The notes below the pieces were generated by a model, which was not told where the DNA came from, did not search any database, and saw only the letters and a list, made by a program, of their open reading frames with translations. DNA of 64,000 nucleotides, taken from Myroides phaeus. GTDB lineage: Bacteria; Bacteroidota; Bacteroidia; Flavobacteriales; Flavobacteriaceae. Below, in pieces: positions 43,371 through 52,179 of this stretch. Where the stretch lies: the NCBI RefSeq assembly GCF_900099675.1, contig NZ_FNDQ01000010.1, positions 1 through 64,000 on the forward strand. Reading direction: 5' to 3'. Each line of letters starts with the position of its first letter. Position 1 is the first letter of the stretch. A program made the position numbers and the translations under genes.

Positions 43371-44820
43371 TGTTTTCTGTATCTGTAATTGCAATTAATT
43401 TATTGATAGAAGCTACCATCGTATTGTAATTGGCAATAGCCTCTGCTTTTTTCAATTGGTAATCCAATAATTGTCGCTGTACTTGAATTACGTTGGTTAG
43501 GTCATTTTTACCAGCTACAAATTCTTTAACAATCAAGTTAAACGTTGTTTCAGCTAATGTACTTTGCTTGTCATACAGTTTTACGATGCGTTCAGTATCT
43601 TCAAGCTGACTTTTATAATCGTAATAGGCTGCTTTTAGGGTGTTTAGTGTATTGTTGTAATTTTGCTCACTTGACTTCCACCACAGTTTGCTTTCTTCTT
43701 GTTGGGCATTGTATTTTTTTCGAAAAATAGGTAGCGAGACCGTTAGCATAGGCATAACCATATCTTTTCCGTTCATATCTCCCATACCCAACATAGCATC
43801 GTTTGTTTTACCAATAATCATATATTGTAAACCTACGCCAATCATAGGGTAACTCATCTTCTTGTCCATTTCTGCTTTTGCTTGATACGCTAATCCTTGT
43901 TCCGTAAGCATACCTAACATTGGGTTGTTGGTTTCAATCATAGCCATCACATCATCTTCTGTCAGCATAAATGGTGTTTTTTCAATGTGTTTAGCAACGA
44001 CTACCTCAGCAGTTGCTTCTCGATTTAAGAGTACATTAAACTTTGCTTTTTCTACTTTTATTTGAGATTGTAAAGTTTCAATGGTATTTTCAACTTCAAT
44101 AATTTCAAGGCGAATTCGCAATACATCAGACATTCCGGATGCTTGACTACTTCCCATTTCACTCATACCACTGTTTGACGCCATAGTTGAAGTAGAAGAA
44201 GCTGTATTTGATGCTCCCATTCCCATACTACTCATACCATTAGCTGATGAGTTGGTCGTCGTTGGTGCAGGTCTATTGACAACAGGAGTAGGTGCTTTAG
44301 CCGAACTTGTAGGAGAAGAAAACTTCTTTAAAGCCAGTTGTTCTAATTGTTCCAATAACTTTTTATTGTCTTCTGCATTGGCTAATTGCTGTTGTTGCTT
44401 TTGCAATATATACCATTGTGTGTTTACTTGTAAGGCCAGGTTCTCTTTTGCCTCTTTGTATTCTTGGTATTGCATTTGCGCCATGTGGTTCGCCTCGTTA
44501 CGCGCACTTTTACGTGTGCCAAACCAAGGCAGTATCTGCATTACAGTAATATCGCCAATTTGACGACCACCAACTATATCCATTGGTTTGGTATAAAACC
44601 CCATAGACAGTTCAGGGTCGGCAAACGCACCGGCTTGGGGTACCTTTTGTAAGGTAGCCTCATAAGCTAATTGTTGTGATTTCACTAACGGATTGTGTTC
44701 AATAGCCACTTTTATGTAGTGAGCTAAGGAATCCTTAGGTTGTTCTTGTGCTACTATTGGTGCTGTTATAGAAAACATCAATAGGGTAGTTGCTATATAT
44801 AAATAAGATTTACGCTTCAT
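43363..44820 (-). CDS. cusC: CusC-like TolC-family outer-membrane channel with Ser/Gly/Met-rich insert
   Basis: This 485-residue outer-membrane efflux protein has a signal peptide ending at PIVAQ. Both OEP repeats are present (YIKVAIEHNPLVKSQQLAYE; NTQWYILQKQQQQLANAEDN; DLTNVIQVQRQLLDYQLKKA). Between them, at about 168-232, lies a low-complexity Pro/Thr/Ser segment followed by NGMSSMGMGASN and SGMSEMGSSQASGM, which contains about nine Met. Met-rich loops bind Cu(I), so a metal-catching role is plausible, though it is not part of the standard fold. It overlaps cusA by 11 bases and cusB by 8, so translation is probably coupled. Confidence 0.9.
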   Translation of the reverse strand: MKRKSYLYIATTLLMFSITAPIVAQEQPKDSLAHYIKVAIEHNPLVKSQQLAYEATLQKVPQAGAFADPELSMGFYTKPMDIVGGRQIGDITVMQILPWFGTRKSARNEANHMAQMQYQEYKEAKENLALQVNTQWYILQKQQQQLANAEDNKKLLEQLEQLALKKFSSPTSSAKAPTPVVNRPAPTTTNSSANGMSSMGMGASNTASSTSTMASNSGMSEMGSSQASGMSDVLRIRLEIIEVENTIETLQSQIKVEKAKFNVLLNREATAEVVVAKHIEKTPFMLTEDDVMAMIETNNPMLGMLTEQGLAYQAKAEMDKKMSYPMIGVGLQYMIIGKTNDAMLGMGDMNGKDMVMPMLTVSLPIFRKKYNAQQEESKLWWKSSEQNYNNTLNTLKAAYYDYKSQLEDTERIVKLYDKQSTLAETTFNLIVKEFVAGKNDLTNVIQVQRQLLDYQLKKAEAIANYNTMVASINKLIAITDTENNG

Positions 44821-47800
44821 TGTTTACGGTATTTTCAGTTGGTTTCTGTTCTTTTTTAATCGCCCATTCTCTCCACATGCATTGGAATACAGGGACTACA
44901 AACATGGTCATAGATTGAATAAACATTCCCCCGAAAGTTGGAATAGCCATTGGCAACATAATTTCTGCTCCTTTTCCTGTTGAGGTCATCACAGGAAGTA
45001 AGGCAATTAATGCGGTAGCTGTGGTCATTACAGCTGGGCGTACACGTTTTAATCCGGCATATATTACAGCTTCTCTAATCTCTTCTTTCGTTTTCGGGTC
45101 TCTATCCACAAAGGTGTCGTGAATATACGTTCCCATTAACACCCCATCGTTGGTCGCTAAACCGAATAAGGCGATGAACCCTACCCATACGGCAATACTC
45201 AGGTTGATGCTGTGCATTTGAAATAAGTCGCGCATATTCATATCTCCGATGGAGAAGTTCATAAACCAAGGTTGACCATATAACCACAATAAGATAAATC
45301 CACCCGCAAAGGCTACAAACACTCCTGAGAAGTGAATTAACGAAGCAGTGATTGTTCTAAATTGAAAATATAGAATTAATAAAATAGCCAATAAACTAAG
45401 GGGAACAACAATCATTAAGCGTTGTGAGGCACGTTCTTGTTGCTCGTAATTACCTGCAAATTTGTAAGTAACACCTTTCGGCAAGGTTAACTCGCCTGAT
45501 GCTATTTTGTCTTGCAACAGTTTATCTGCCTCACGGACAACATCAACTTCTGCTTTACCAGCTATTTTGTCAAAAATCACGTAGCCTAACAAGAAGGTGT
45601 TTTCACTCTGAATCATTTGAGCACCTTTGGCGTATTCAATGTCTGCAACCTCTTTTAGTGGAATCTGAACGCCAGTTGCAGTTGGAATAATTAGTTTTCC
45701 TAATGCTTCTGGGTTATCTCTCAACTCACGAGGATAGCGCAGTCTAACAGGAAAACGCTCACGACCTTCAACAGTTGTAGTCAAGGTCATTCCACCCACA
45801 GCTGCACCAATTACTTCTTGTAAGTCGGCAACGGTAATTCCGTATCTCGCCATATTGTTTCTATTCAGGTGAATCTCGATGTACGGAGCACCCACTGCAC
45901 GGTCGTAAAATACCGTTGATGGCATAATAGAAGGAATGTCTTTTAAAGCCGTTTCCAATGCTTTACCACCCGTTTCAATAGATTCTAAATCTGGTCCTGA
46001 AATCTTTAGTCCCATTGGAGCACGCATACCTGTTGACAGCATCACTAAACGGGCTTCAATAGGTTGTAATTTTGGAGCAGATGTTAGCCCTGGCAAGTGT
46101 GATACATTCACAATTTCTTGCCAGATATCATCTGCTTTCTTGATATGAGGACGCCATTGACGGAAGTACTTACCACCTTCATCTACAAGTAAACTATCTT
46201 TTGGAATCAACCTAAATCCGTTATCAGGTGTATAAGTGTCGCCATTGATAAGTTCGAACTCTCCTTTTCTATTGACTTTAAAACGTTCTCTATGCCCTTG
46301 TTCATTGAGCATATATTCTGGTCTATAGTTAATTGTATTCTCAAACATCTGAGCAGGAGCTGGGTCAAGGGCAGAGTTTACACGTCCCCATTTACCTACT
46401 GCTATTTCTACTTCAGGAATATTAGTAATACGTTTATCTAATGTTTCGATGAATTGCAAGTTTTGCTCAATTCCCGTGTGAGGCATACTCGTTGGCATAA
46501 GTAAATATGACCCCTCGTTTAAGCTTGGCATAAACTCCTCACCAATACCAGGAAATCGCTCACTTGGTTTTTGCCACATTGCTGTTTGGCGGATACTTTT
46601 CCAACCTATGGCTTCAAAACCGTTAGCAATTACTCCAAACGTCTTGTCAAACCCCAGCCATACTAAAACTCCGAATAGTACAGTGATAATTGGAATACAC
46701 ATAAACTTCCAACGATTGTCTAATGCCCATCTTAAGATGTTTTCATAGTAGATAACTAATAACCACAAAGCCCCTAAAATAAGTCCAATTGCAAAAAATA
46801 CAAAGGCGAAGTTAAGACCAGTGCTTTGTTGTGTACCTAAAGGCAACCATTCCACCGTTAAGTAGTATAGAGCTACGATTAAGGCAATAGCTACATTGGC
46901 GTAATTAGCGATTTGTTCTCCTTTCCACTTCGGAGTAAATAGGTTGTTTAGTCCTACTAAAGACAAGGCAATTGCAGGTAATTCACCTGTGAATATAACT
47001 AAAGTAAGCCCCAATACAACTAAGGCGTAATTGGCATATTTGCGCAGCTTTTTACTGTCTAAACGAATAGAATAGATATAGTATGCAAGGGTAGGTAGTA
47101 CCACAATTCCCAATAAGAAAGCTGAGGTTAAAGCAAAGGTTTTAGTATAGGCCAATGGTTTAAACAGTTTACCTTCTTGTGCCTCCATAGCAAAAACAGG
47201 AAGGAAACTGATGATTGTTGTAAGCATAGCAGTTGATAAAGCTCCTGATACCTCAGACACCGCATTTGTAATCAGGTTTACAAATGCTTGTCCTTTGCTT
47301 TCAATGCCTTGTTTTCGTTCTTCTTCTATATGTCGAATAATACTTTCTACAAAGACGACTCCCACATCAACCATAACTCCAATAGCAATAGCAATACCCG
47401 ATAAGGCAACAATATTTGCATCAATCCCCATATATTTCATAATGATGAAGGTTGCTAATACACCAATAGGAAGAATGCTTGATATAATAATAGAAGCACG
47501 TAGGTTGATAACCAATACAATAACAACAATAATACAGATTAATATTTCGTGTGCTAATGCACTTTCTAACGTACCTATTGTTTCTTTGATTAAGCCAGAA
47601 CGGTCGTAAAAAGGAACAACAGTTACTTTGGATACTGTACCATCAGCTAATGTTTTCTGAGGTAATCCAGCCTCCATCTCTTTGATTTTTGCCTTTACAT
47701 TGGTGATTACCTCCATTGGGTTAGCACCATATCGAGCAACTACAACCCCTCCAACAGCCTCAATACCCTCTTTGTCCAATCCACCACGACGGGTAGCAGG

Positions 47801-48658
47801 ACCAAGGTTTACAAAGGCTACATCTTTAACTTTTACAGGAACGTTATTTCTCACCGTTACTACGGCATTTTCAAGATCGCTTACGTTCTTGATATACCCT
47901 AATCCACGTACAAGATACTCCGCTTTGTTAATCTCAACAGTTTCTGCACCTATGTCTAAGTTGCTTTTTTGAATAGCAGTCATAACATCCATAACAGATA
48001 CGTTATAAGCACGCATTGCATCTGGATTAACTTCAACTTGATATTCTTTGATATACCCTCCAATAGAGGCAACTTCAGACACACCAGATGCCGCTGCTAA
48101 ACTATATTTAGCGTAAAAGTCTTGTACAGTGCGCAACTCATCAGGGTCCCAACCACCCGTAGGTTCACTTGTTTGTGGATTGCGCCCCTCTAATGTGTAC
48201 CAAAATACTTGTCCCAATGCAGTAGCATCAGGTCCTAAGGTAGGAATAACACCTTCAGGTAATGTTCCTGCTGGTAGAGAGTTTAGTTTTTCTAAAATGC
48301 GTGAACGGCTCCAGTAGAATTCAACATCTTCATCAAAAATGATGTAGATAAATGACATTCCAAACATAGAGCTACTGCGCACAGTTTTTACCCCTGGTAT
48401 TCCTAAAAGTGATGTGGTAAGAGGATATGTAATTTGCTCTTGTATATCTTTAGGAGAACGCCCCATCCATTCTGTAGCAACGATCTGTTGGTTTTCACCA
48501 AGGTCAGGAATAGCATCTACGGGTACAGGATTACTTGGCAATATATTTTGATGCCAATTAAAGGGTGCGGTTACTAATCCCCAAATAATAACTACACAAA
48601 GGAGTAATAAGGTGATTAATCTATTGTTTACAAAGTACTTAATGATTTTATTAAGCAT
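44810..48658 (-). CDS. cusA: CusA/CzcA-type heavy-metal RND pump
   Basis: This is a 1282-residue proton-driven inner-membrane pump for Cu(I)/Ag(I) or related ions. The N-terminus is typical (IIKYFVNNRLITLLLLCVVI, then PVDAIPDLGENQQIV). The proton relay is in DANIVALSGIAIAIGVMVDV plus GVVFVESIIRH, and the Met-containing LLMPTSMPHTG lies in the porter domain. The C-terminal half has GLATNDGVLMGTYIHDTF and RPAVMTTATALIALLPVMTS. It is about 230 residues longer than E. coli CusA: extra hydrophobic segments lie between about 530 and 690 (LVVLGLTLVIFTGELPAIAL; VAIALIVALYYLTVEWLPLG; FVFFAIGLILGALWLLVIYY), and an extra loop near 780-860. It is the first gene of the cusACB run. Confidence 0.94.
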   Translation of the reverse strand: MLNKIIKYFVNNRLITLLLLCVVIIWGLVTAPFNWHQNILPSNPVPVDAIPDLGENQQIVATEWMGRSPKDIQEQITYPLTTSLLGIPGVKTVRSSSMFGMSFIYIIFDEDVEFYWSRSRILEKLNSLPAGTLPEGVIPTLGPDATALGQVFWYTLEGRNPQTSEPTGGWDPDELRTVQDFYAKYSLAAASGVSEVASIGGYIKEYQVEVNPDAMRAYNVSVMDVMTAIQKSNLDIGAETVEINKAEYLVRGLGYIKNVSDLENAVVTVRNNVPVKVKDVAFVNLGPATRRGGLDKEGIEAVGGVVVARYGANPMEVITNVKAKIKEMEAGLPQKTLADGTVSKVTVVPFYDRSGLIKETIGTLESALAHEILICIIVVIVLVINLRASIIISSILPIGVLATFIIMKYMGIDANIVALSGIAIAIGVMVDVGVVFVESIIRHIEEERKQGIESKGQAFVNLITNAVSEVSGALSTAMLTTIISFLPVFAMEAQEGKLFKPLAYTKTFALTSAFLLGIVVLPTLAYYIYSIRLDSKKLRKYANYALVVLGLTLVIFTGELPAIALSLVGLNNLFTPKWKGEQIANYANVAIALIVALYYLTVEWLPLGTQQSTGLNFAFVFFAIGLILGALWLLVIYYENILRWALDNRWKFMCIPIITVLFGVLVWLGFDKTFGVIANGFEAIGWKSIRQTAMWQKPSERFPGIGEEFMPSLNEGSYLLMPTSMPHTGIEQNLQFIETLDKRITNIPEVEIAVGKWGRVNSALDPAPAQMFENTINYRPEYMLNEQGHRERFKVNRKGEFELINGDTYTPDNGFRLIPKDSLLVDEGGKYFRQWRPHIKKADDIWQEIVNVSHLPGLTSAPKLQPIEARLVMLSTGMRAPMGLKISGPDLESIETGGKALETALKDIPSIMPSTVFYDRAVGAPYIEIHLNRNNMARYGITVADLQEVIGAAVGGMTLTTTVEGRERFPVRLRYPRELRDNPEALGKLIIPTATGVQIPLKEVADIEYAKGAQMIQSENTFLLGYVIFDKIAGKAEVDVVREADKLLQDKIASGELTLPKGVTYKFAGNYEQQERASQRLMIVVPLSLLAILLILYFQFRTITASLIHFSGVFVAFAGGFILLWLYGQPWFMNFSIGDMNMRDLFQMHSINLSIAVWVGFIALFGLATNDGVLMGTYIHDTFVDRDPKTKEEIREAVIYAGLKRVRPAVMTTATALIALLPVMTSTGKGAEIMLPMAIPTFGGMFIQSMTMFVVPVFQCMWREWAIKKEQKPTENTVNNEA

Positions 48659-48971
48659 AGTATTTGATTTTTTATAAAAAGACGATTGTTTTTTTAGTGA
48701 ACAGTTAGTACGTAATCGAAATACGTCGTTAACGGTTGTCGGGTAACAGTTTACAGCTCGTAATACACCACTGTGGGTATACTATACAATGTAGATTACC
48801 CTTGTCGTTCATTGATTGTGAAAGACATTAATATTGGCGCAAAACGAAATACGTTGTTGTGGATAGACTGTGTAAATGAATAGTAATTCGCCTCTAAATC
48901 AAGTAGAATGCGCTATTCAGTAACCACAATAAGTGTAGTGGTAAACGGTTATTTGTTTACTGTAAACTAAA
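48659..48971. other. Gene-free gap in the copper locus
   Basis: CGAAATACGTxGTT occurs twice (48717-48730 and 48848-48861) about 130 bp apart. This may be a regulator site for cusA or chance. No ORF was found. Confidence 0.3.
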
Positions 48972-49397
48972 TCAAATACGATAGGTACAGATGTAATCGA
49001 GGCGATTGTCATCTTTAAATTTGAAGCCATCAGAGGCTATAGAGGTAGGAGTAACAGAAGTAAGGTCAACAGTTCTCCAATCTGACAAGTAGTTTGAGTT
49101 AAACCACTTAGCTTTGATATTTGCCTTTTTCTCTTTCGCAATATCAACAGTTTGTGTTACTTCAATAGTAAGGTCAATGGTTGGTGAAACAACGCGCATT
49201 GGAGCGGGACAACACATCATGTTTGTCATGTCGTTGCTTGCTTTTTCCATATCCATAGCACAGCAAGACATATCGCTATCTCCACTCATATCCATTCCAC
49301 AAGTCATCACCTTCTCAGTACAGCTCCAGTCAATAACCGGATTAGCCATAACAAGTACGGATAGGAATAAGAATAATATGGAAGCGTATTTCTTCAT
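48972..49397 (-). CDS. Cys/Met-rich exported protein, probably metal-binding
   Basis: This is 141 residues from the Met at 49397 (MKKYASILFLFLSVLVMANP, a good signal peptide); the frame from 49460 is longer but its first 21 residues do not look like a leader. The mature protein is dense in Cys and Met: VIDWSCTEKVMTCGMDMSGD, then MSCCAMDMEKASNDM and MMCCPAPM within about 50 residues. The C-terminal part is beta-like (DWRTVDLTSVTPTSIASDGF). It is upstream of cusA on the same strand, separated by a 313-bp gap, and shares the Met-rich theme of the locus. A periplasmic copper-binding or sensing role is likely but inferred. Confidence 0.65.
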   Translation of the reverse strand: MKKYASILFLFLSVLVMANPVIDWSCTEKVMTCGMDMSGDSDMSCCAMDMEKASNDMTNMMCCPAPMRVVSPTIDLTIEVTQTVDIAKEKKANIKAKWFNSNYLSDWRTVDLTSVTPTSIASDGFKFKDDNRLDYICTYRI

Positions 49398-49434
49398 TGA
49401 ACTTAATAGACTGATAAATAAAACGTCAGTGTTG

Positions 49435-49442
49435 CAAATGTA
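49435..49442 (-). promoter_or_regulatory. -7 promoter element of the Cys/Met-rich protein gene
   Basis: CAAATGTA on the plus strand reads TACATTTG on the minus strand, 37 bp upstream of the start codon at 49397. Confidence 0.5.
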
Positions 49443-50213
49443 CATTGTTTTGAATTGCAATGAAATATTTTTTTGAAAATATTAGGGATTAACATAAGGA
49501 GAGTACAGTTGAAAGACGGATAAGTAGCTTTACTAAACTTTTGGTTAAGCAAGGGAAATTAAGTTGAGGTTTTTGCTCTAAAATAAGTAGTGTAGTTGAT
49601 TTGGGAAAGTAAAATAAAGTGTACTTGAGTGTTATTAATTACTTGTTCGTTTTGCGATGTTTTTATTACCTTAAGTTAAGGCAAAAAGACGGAGGAAAGC
49701 TAAGTTGTTGATTGATAGAAAGTCAGTGTTTATAAAGGGTTTTGTTATGATAAAGCATTAAATTTTTTTAGAAAACTTTATGCTTTATGTTCCTTTTCTT
49801 TTGTGACAGAACATGATTTTTTTCGGTAACTTATTTTATAAATTTGCATACTTTATTTGCAAATCTGATTGGTTTCCCCAAGTGATCAATCATTTACTAC
49901 AAGTGCAGTATCCGTTTTATGTAGTCAAAGAGCAACGTCTTTATCACTATTATAGTTAGGTTTTACTTTTTTGCCTTTATAGCAATAGTAAAAGGTAGTT
50001 TTCCGCCCCCAGGAATACGGTCTTTTGTTTTTGTTAGGCGAAGTGGGTCCTATATTTGAATAGTAAGGTGGTAAATAAAAGCTACTCCCCAGTAGTATCT
50101 CTTGTGTAGTACTATGTCTAATAGGTCTGTATGCGTGTTTTGTATTTAAAGTAAAACTCCTTTAGTTGAGAAACAGCTAATAGGATGTGAAACATAGGAA
50201 ACATAAACTAACA
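49443..50213. other. Intergenic region with two plus-strand -7 elements before the porin gene
   Basis: TAAATTTG lies at 49839-49846 and TATATTTG at 50051-50058, both exact TAnnTTTG. The second would give the porin gene a leader of about 150 nt; the first would give about 360 nt. The stretch between holds several G/C-containing short hairpins but no ORF I can support. Confidence 0.4.
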
Positions 50214-51362
50214 ATGAAGAAAAAGTACTTATTAGGTGCAATGTTAATTAGCACTATGATGCTGCATGCACAAGAAACTCCTAAAAGTGGAGAAGCGCAA
50301 AAAAGCGTTGAAACATTAAAAGTGGAAGAAGCTCCAAAAGCAGATGCAACACTTTTTGATGTGATTTTACCAACTCAAAAGGTAGAAAAAGAAGAGAAAC
50401 CAAACGATATCAATGTATTTTTGGACTCTAAATTTGAAAACAAAACAATTATCAACAGTAAAGAACCGAATGAGAGTGGTTTCCAAATTGCTCAAGCAAG
50501 GGTTTACTTAGAAGGTAATTACAAAAACAAACTAAGATATTATTTGCGTTATAGATTAAACGAATCTGTAGCTAAGAATGCGTTGGAATTGGCGTATTTT
50601 GATTATGATATCAATGACAAATGGACAGTTACTGTAGGTAAGCAATTCACAGCATGGGGGTCTTGGGATTTGTTATACAATGCGTCTGAATATTATATGT
50701 TTAGTAATGAGTTTAGCTCTTTAGAGTTATTTAGCTTAGGGGCAGCAGCAACATATAAAACAGCAGGACAAGCATTCAAATTACAAGTTATTTCTCAAGG
50801 GGAGCAGTTTACTGCTGAGAACTATAGAAACAAAGCTTATGCAGGACTATTCTTATGGGAAGGTGCTTTGTTTAATGACCACTTCAAAACGAGATATGGT
50901 TATGAGATTTTTCAACACGATTCTAAAAGATACTACAGCTGGGTAACTTTAGGTAACCAAGTTAATTTTGACAAAGTTGTTTTAGAATTAGACTGGATGT
51001 ACGGTTTCCATAATTTAGCTGATAAGGAATTAACACCGTTTAGTGCTGATACAAAGGTTGCTTACGTAAAAGACAATGCAACTGTATTCTCTGCTAAATA
51101 TCACTTCAAAAAGTTTACTCCTTATGTGAAAGCAATGTATAACTACCGCGAGGACTTAGATAACAATGTAGCTTACTCTTTAACGGGTATTTCTACTGCT
51201 TTGGAATACTACCCATTTGAGAAAGCTCCGTTTAAAACAATCCGTTTATACGCGGCTTATAACTACTTAAACTACAATTACCAAAAACACGAAGTTCGTC
51301 CATCTGACAAACATGAACACCAAATTGCAGTTGGTATGCGTTGGAATGTTCCGTTCTTTTAG
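50214..51362 (+). CDS. Outer-membrane porin-like beta-barrel (porin O/P type)
   Basis: I start at 50214 (MKKKYLLGAMLISTMMLHAQ, signal peptide); a GTG start at 50187 would add nine residues. The 382-residue protein has a short Glu/Lys-rich linker (about 22-65, GEAQKSVETLKVEEAPKADA), then a barrel of alternating strands. These include FQIAQARVYLEGNYKNKLRY, WTVTVGKQFTAWGSWDLLYN and FTPYVKAMYNYRE. It ends AVGMRWNVPFF with a C-terminal Phe, typical of outer-membrane barrels. The pattern resembles phosphate-selective porin O/P and related Bacteroidetes porins. The substrate is not known. Confidence 0.8.
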   Translation: MKKKYLLGAMLISTMMLHAQETPKSGEAQKSVETLKVEEAPKADATLFDVILPTQKVEKEEKPNDINVFLDSKFENKTIINSKEPNESGFQIAQARVYLEGNYKNKLRYYLRYRLNESVAKNALELAYFDYDINDKWTVTVGKQFTAWGSWDLLYNASEYYMFSNEFSSLELFSLGAAATYKTAGQAFKLQVISQGEQFTAENYRNKAYAGLFLWEGALFNDHFKTRYGYEIFQHDSKRYYSWVTLGNQVNFDKVVLELDWMYGFHNLADKELTPFSADTKVAYVKDNATVFSAKYHFKKFTPYVKAMYNYREDLDNNVAYSLTGISTALEYYPFEKAPFKTIRLYAAYNYLNYNYQKHEVRPSDKHEHQIAVGMRWNVPFF

Positions 51363-51466
51363 ATCATAACTCGCAGTAATACTAAATGTTATATAAATGC
51401 TAAATATCAATCACCTCGTTTTTTTAATGTGTACTTTAGATGTATTAAATTTTAAACATAGATGAT

Positions 51467-51733
51467 ATGGCAACGTTTAGTGAATTAGTTTTTGATGAAA
51501 AACTAAAAACGATGGAATTGCTTACTGATTTATCCAAAGAAGCAGATCAAGTGTTGACAGCCAACATCGGTAAAATGATTGAGGCAGGCATGGATGTTCG
51601 ATGCCAAGTAATGGCTCCAACAACTACTGCAGAGGATTTGTACGTAGAAGGGTACAAAAAACAAGCTGGAGTGTATAAAGGATTATTGCAATCTTACACT
51701 GAGCTAACAGCTACTCAATCTAATCACAATTAG
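51467..51733 (+). CDS. Small hypothetical protein, 88 aa
   Basis: This is a soluble, mainly helical protein of 88 residues, MATFSELVFDEKLKTMELLT continuing to LLQSYTELTATQSNHN, with no signal peptide. The composition is balanced and codon use is similar to the porin gene. It lies 104 bp after the porin gene and directly before a strong terminator, so it may be transcribed with it. No family was recognised. Interaction with the porin is unlikely because it lacks an export signal. Confidence 0.55.
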   Translation: MATFSELVFDEKLKTMELLTDLSKEADQVLTANIGKMIEAGMDVRCQVMAPTTTAEDLYVEGYKKQAGVYKGLLQSYTELTATQSNHN

Positions 51734-51766
51734 GTAAATAATTATTATCGTAATTCTATAATTCTT

Positions 51767-51800
51767 TAGGAGATGACTCGTTTGAGCATCTCCTTTTTTT
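51767..51800 (+). terminator. Intrinsic terminator after the 88-aa gene
   Basis: AGGAGATG and CATCTCCT pair with inner CTC/GAG pairs and are followed by T7. Confidence 0.85.
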
Positions 51801-52105
51801 GTATACTTTTCTGAATCTTTTAATCTAAAAATAATAAATAGAAAGAGAAGTCATATGCTCTTTTTTTGTTTATTGTATGGGCATTTTATGCTGAACTCGA
51901 CGTTTTTTATTTTTTTCTGCTTGTTTTTCTTTGAATTTACGAGCTGAAAACAGCGTTTTTTGGTGTGTTTTTGATTGTTTTTGTTTTCTTTTTTATCATT
52001 TTTGACTTCTTGTGTTCTATGACTGTAAATATGAGTATTTACAAGTGTTAGCAGTGATTTTAGTAGAGTAATTTTTTGTTTTTTTAGTGTCTGTTTTTAA
52101 GTCGT
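51801..52105. other. T-rich gene-free stretch before the TonB receptor gene
   Basis: It contains repeated TTTTTTGTTT-type tracts and no ORF. Regulatory sites may begin at its right end. Confidence 0.35.
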
Positions 52106-52160
52106 TATTTAGAAAAGGTTTAAATAATGTTTGGAATAGTTCTAAATAGATTTAAATTTG
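52106..52160 (+). promoter_or_regulatory. Promoter region of the TonB receptor gene with an inverted repeat
   Basis: TATTTAGAA (52106-52114) and TTCTAAATA (52140-52148) form a perfect 9-bp inverted pair with a 25-bp spacer. They end just before a -7 element TAAATTTG (52153-52160). The pair could be a repressor site, for example for iron control, but no consensus was tested. Confidence 0.45.
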
Positions 52161-52179
52161 AAGAAATAAAAATAATGTA

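Noticed and set aside
47211-47609. Plus-strand frame of 132 codons inside cusA
   Set aside because: Antisense shadow of a highly conserved gene with Ile/Thr/Ala-biased composition.
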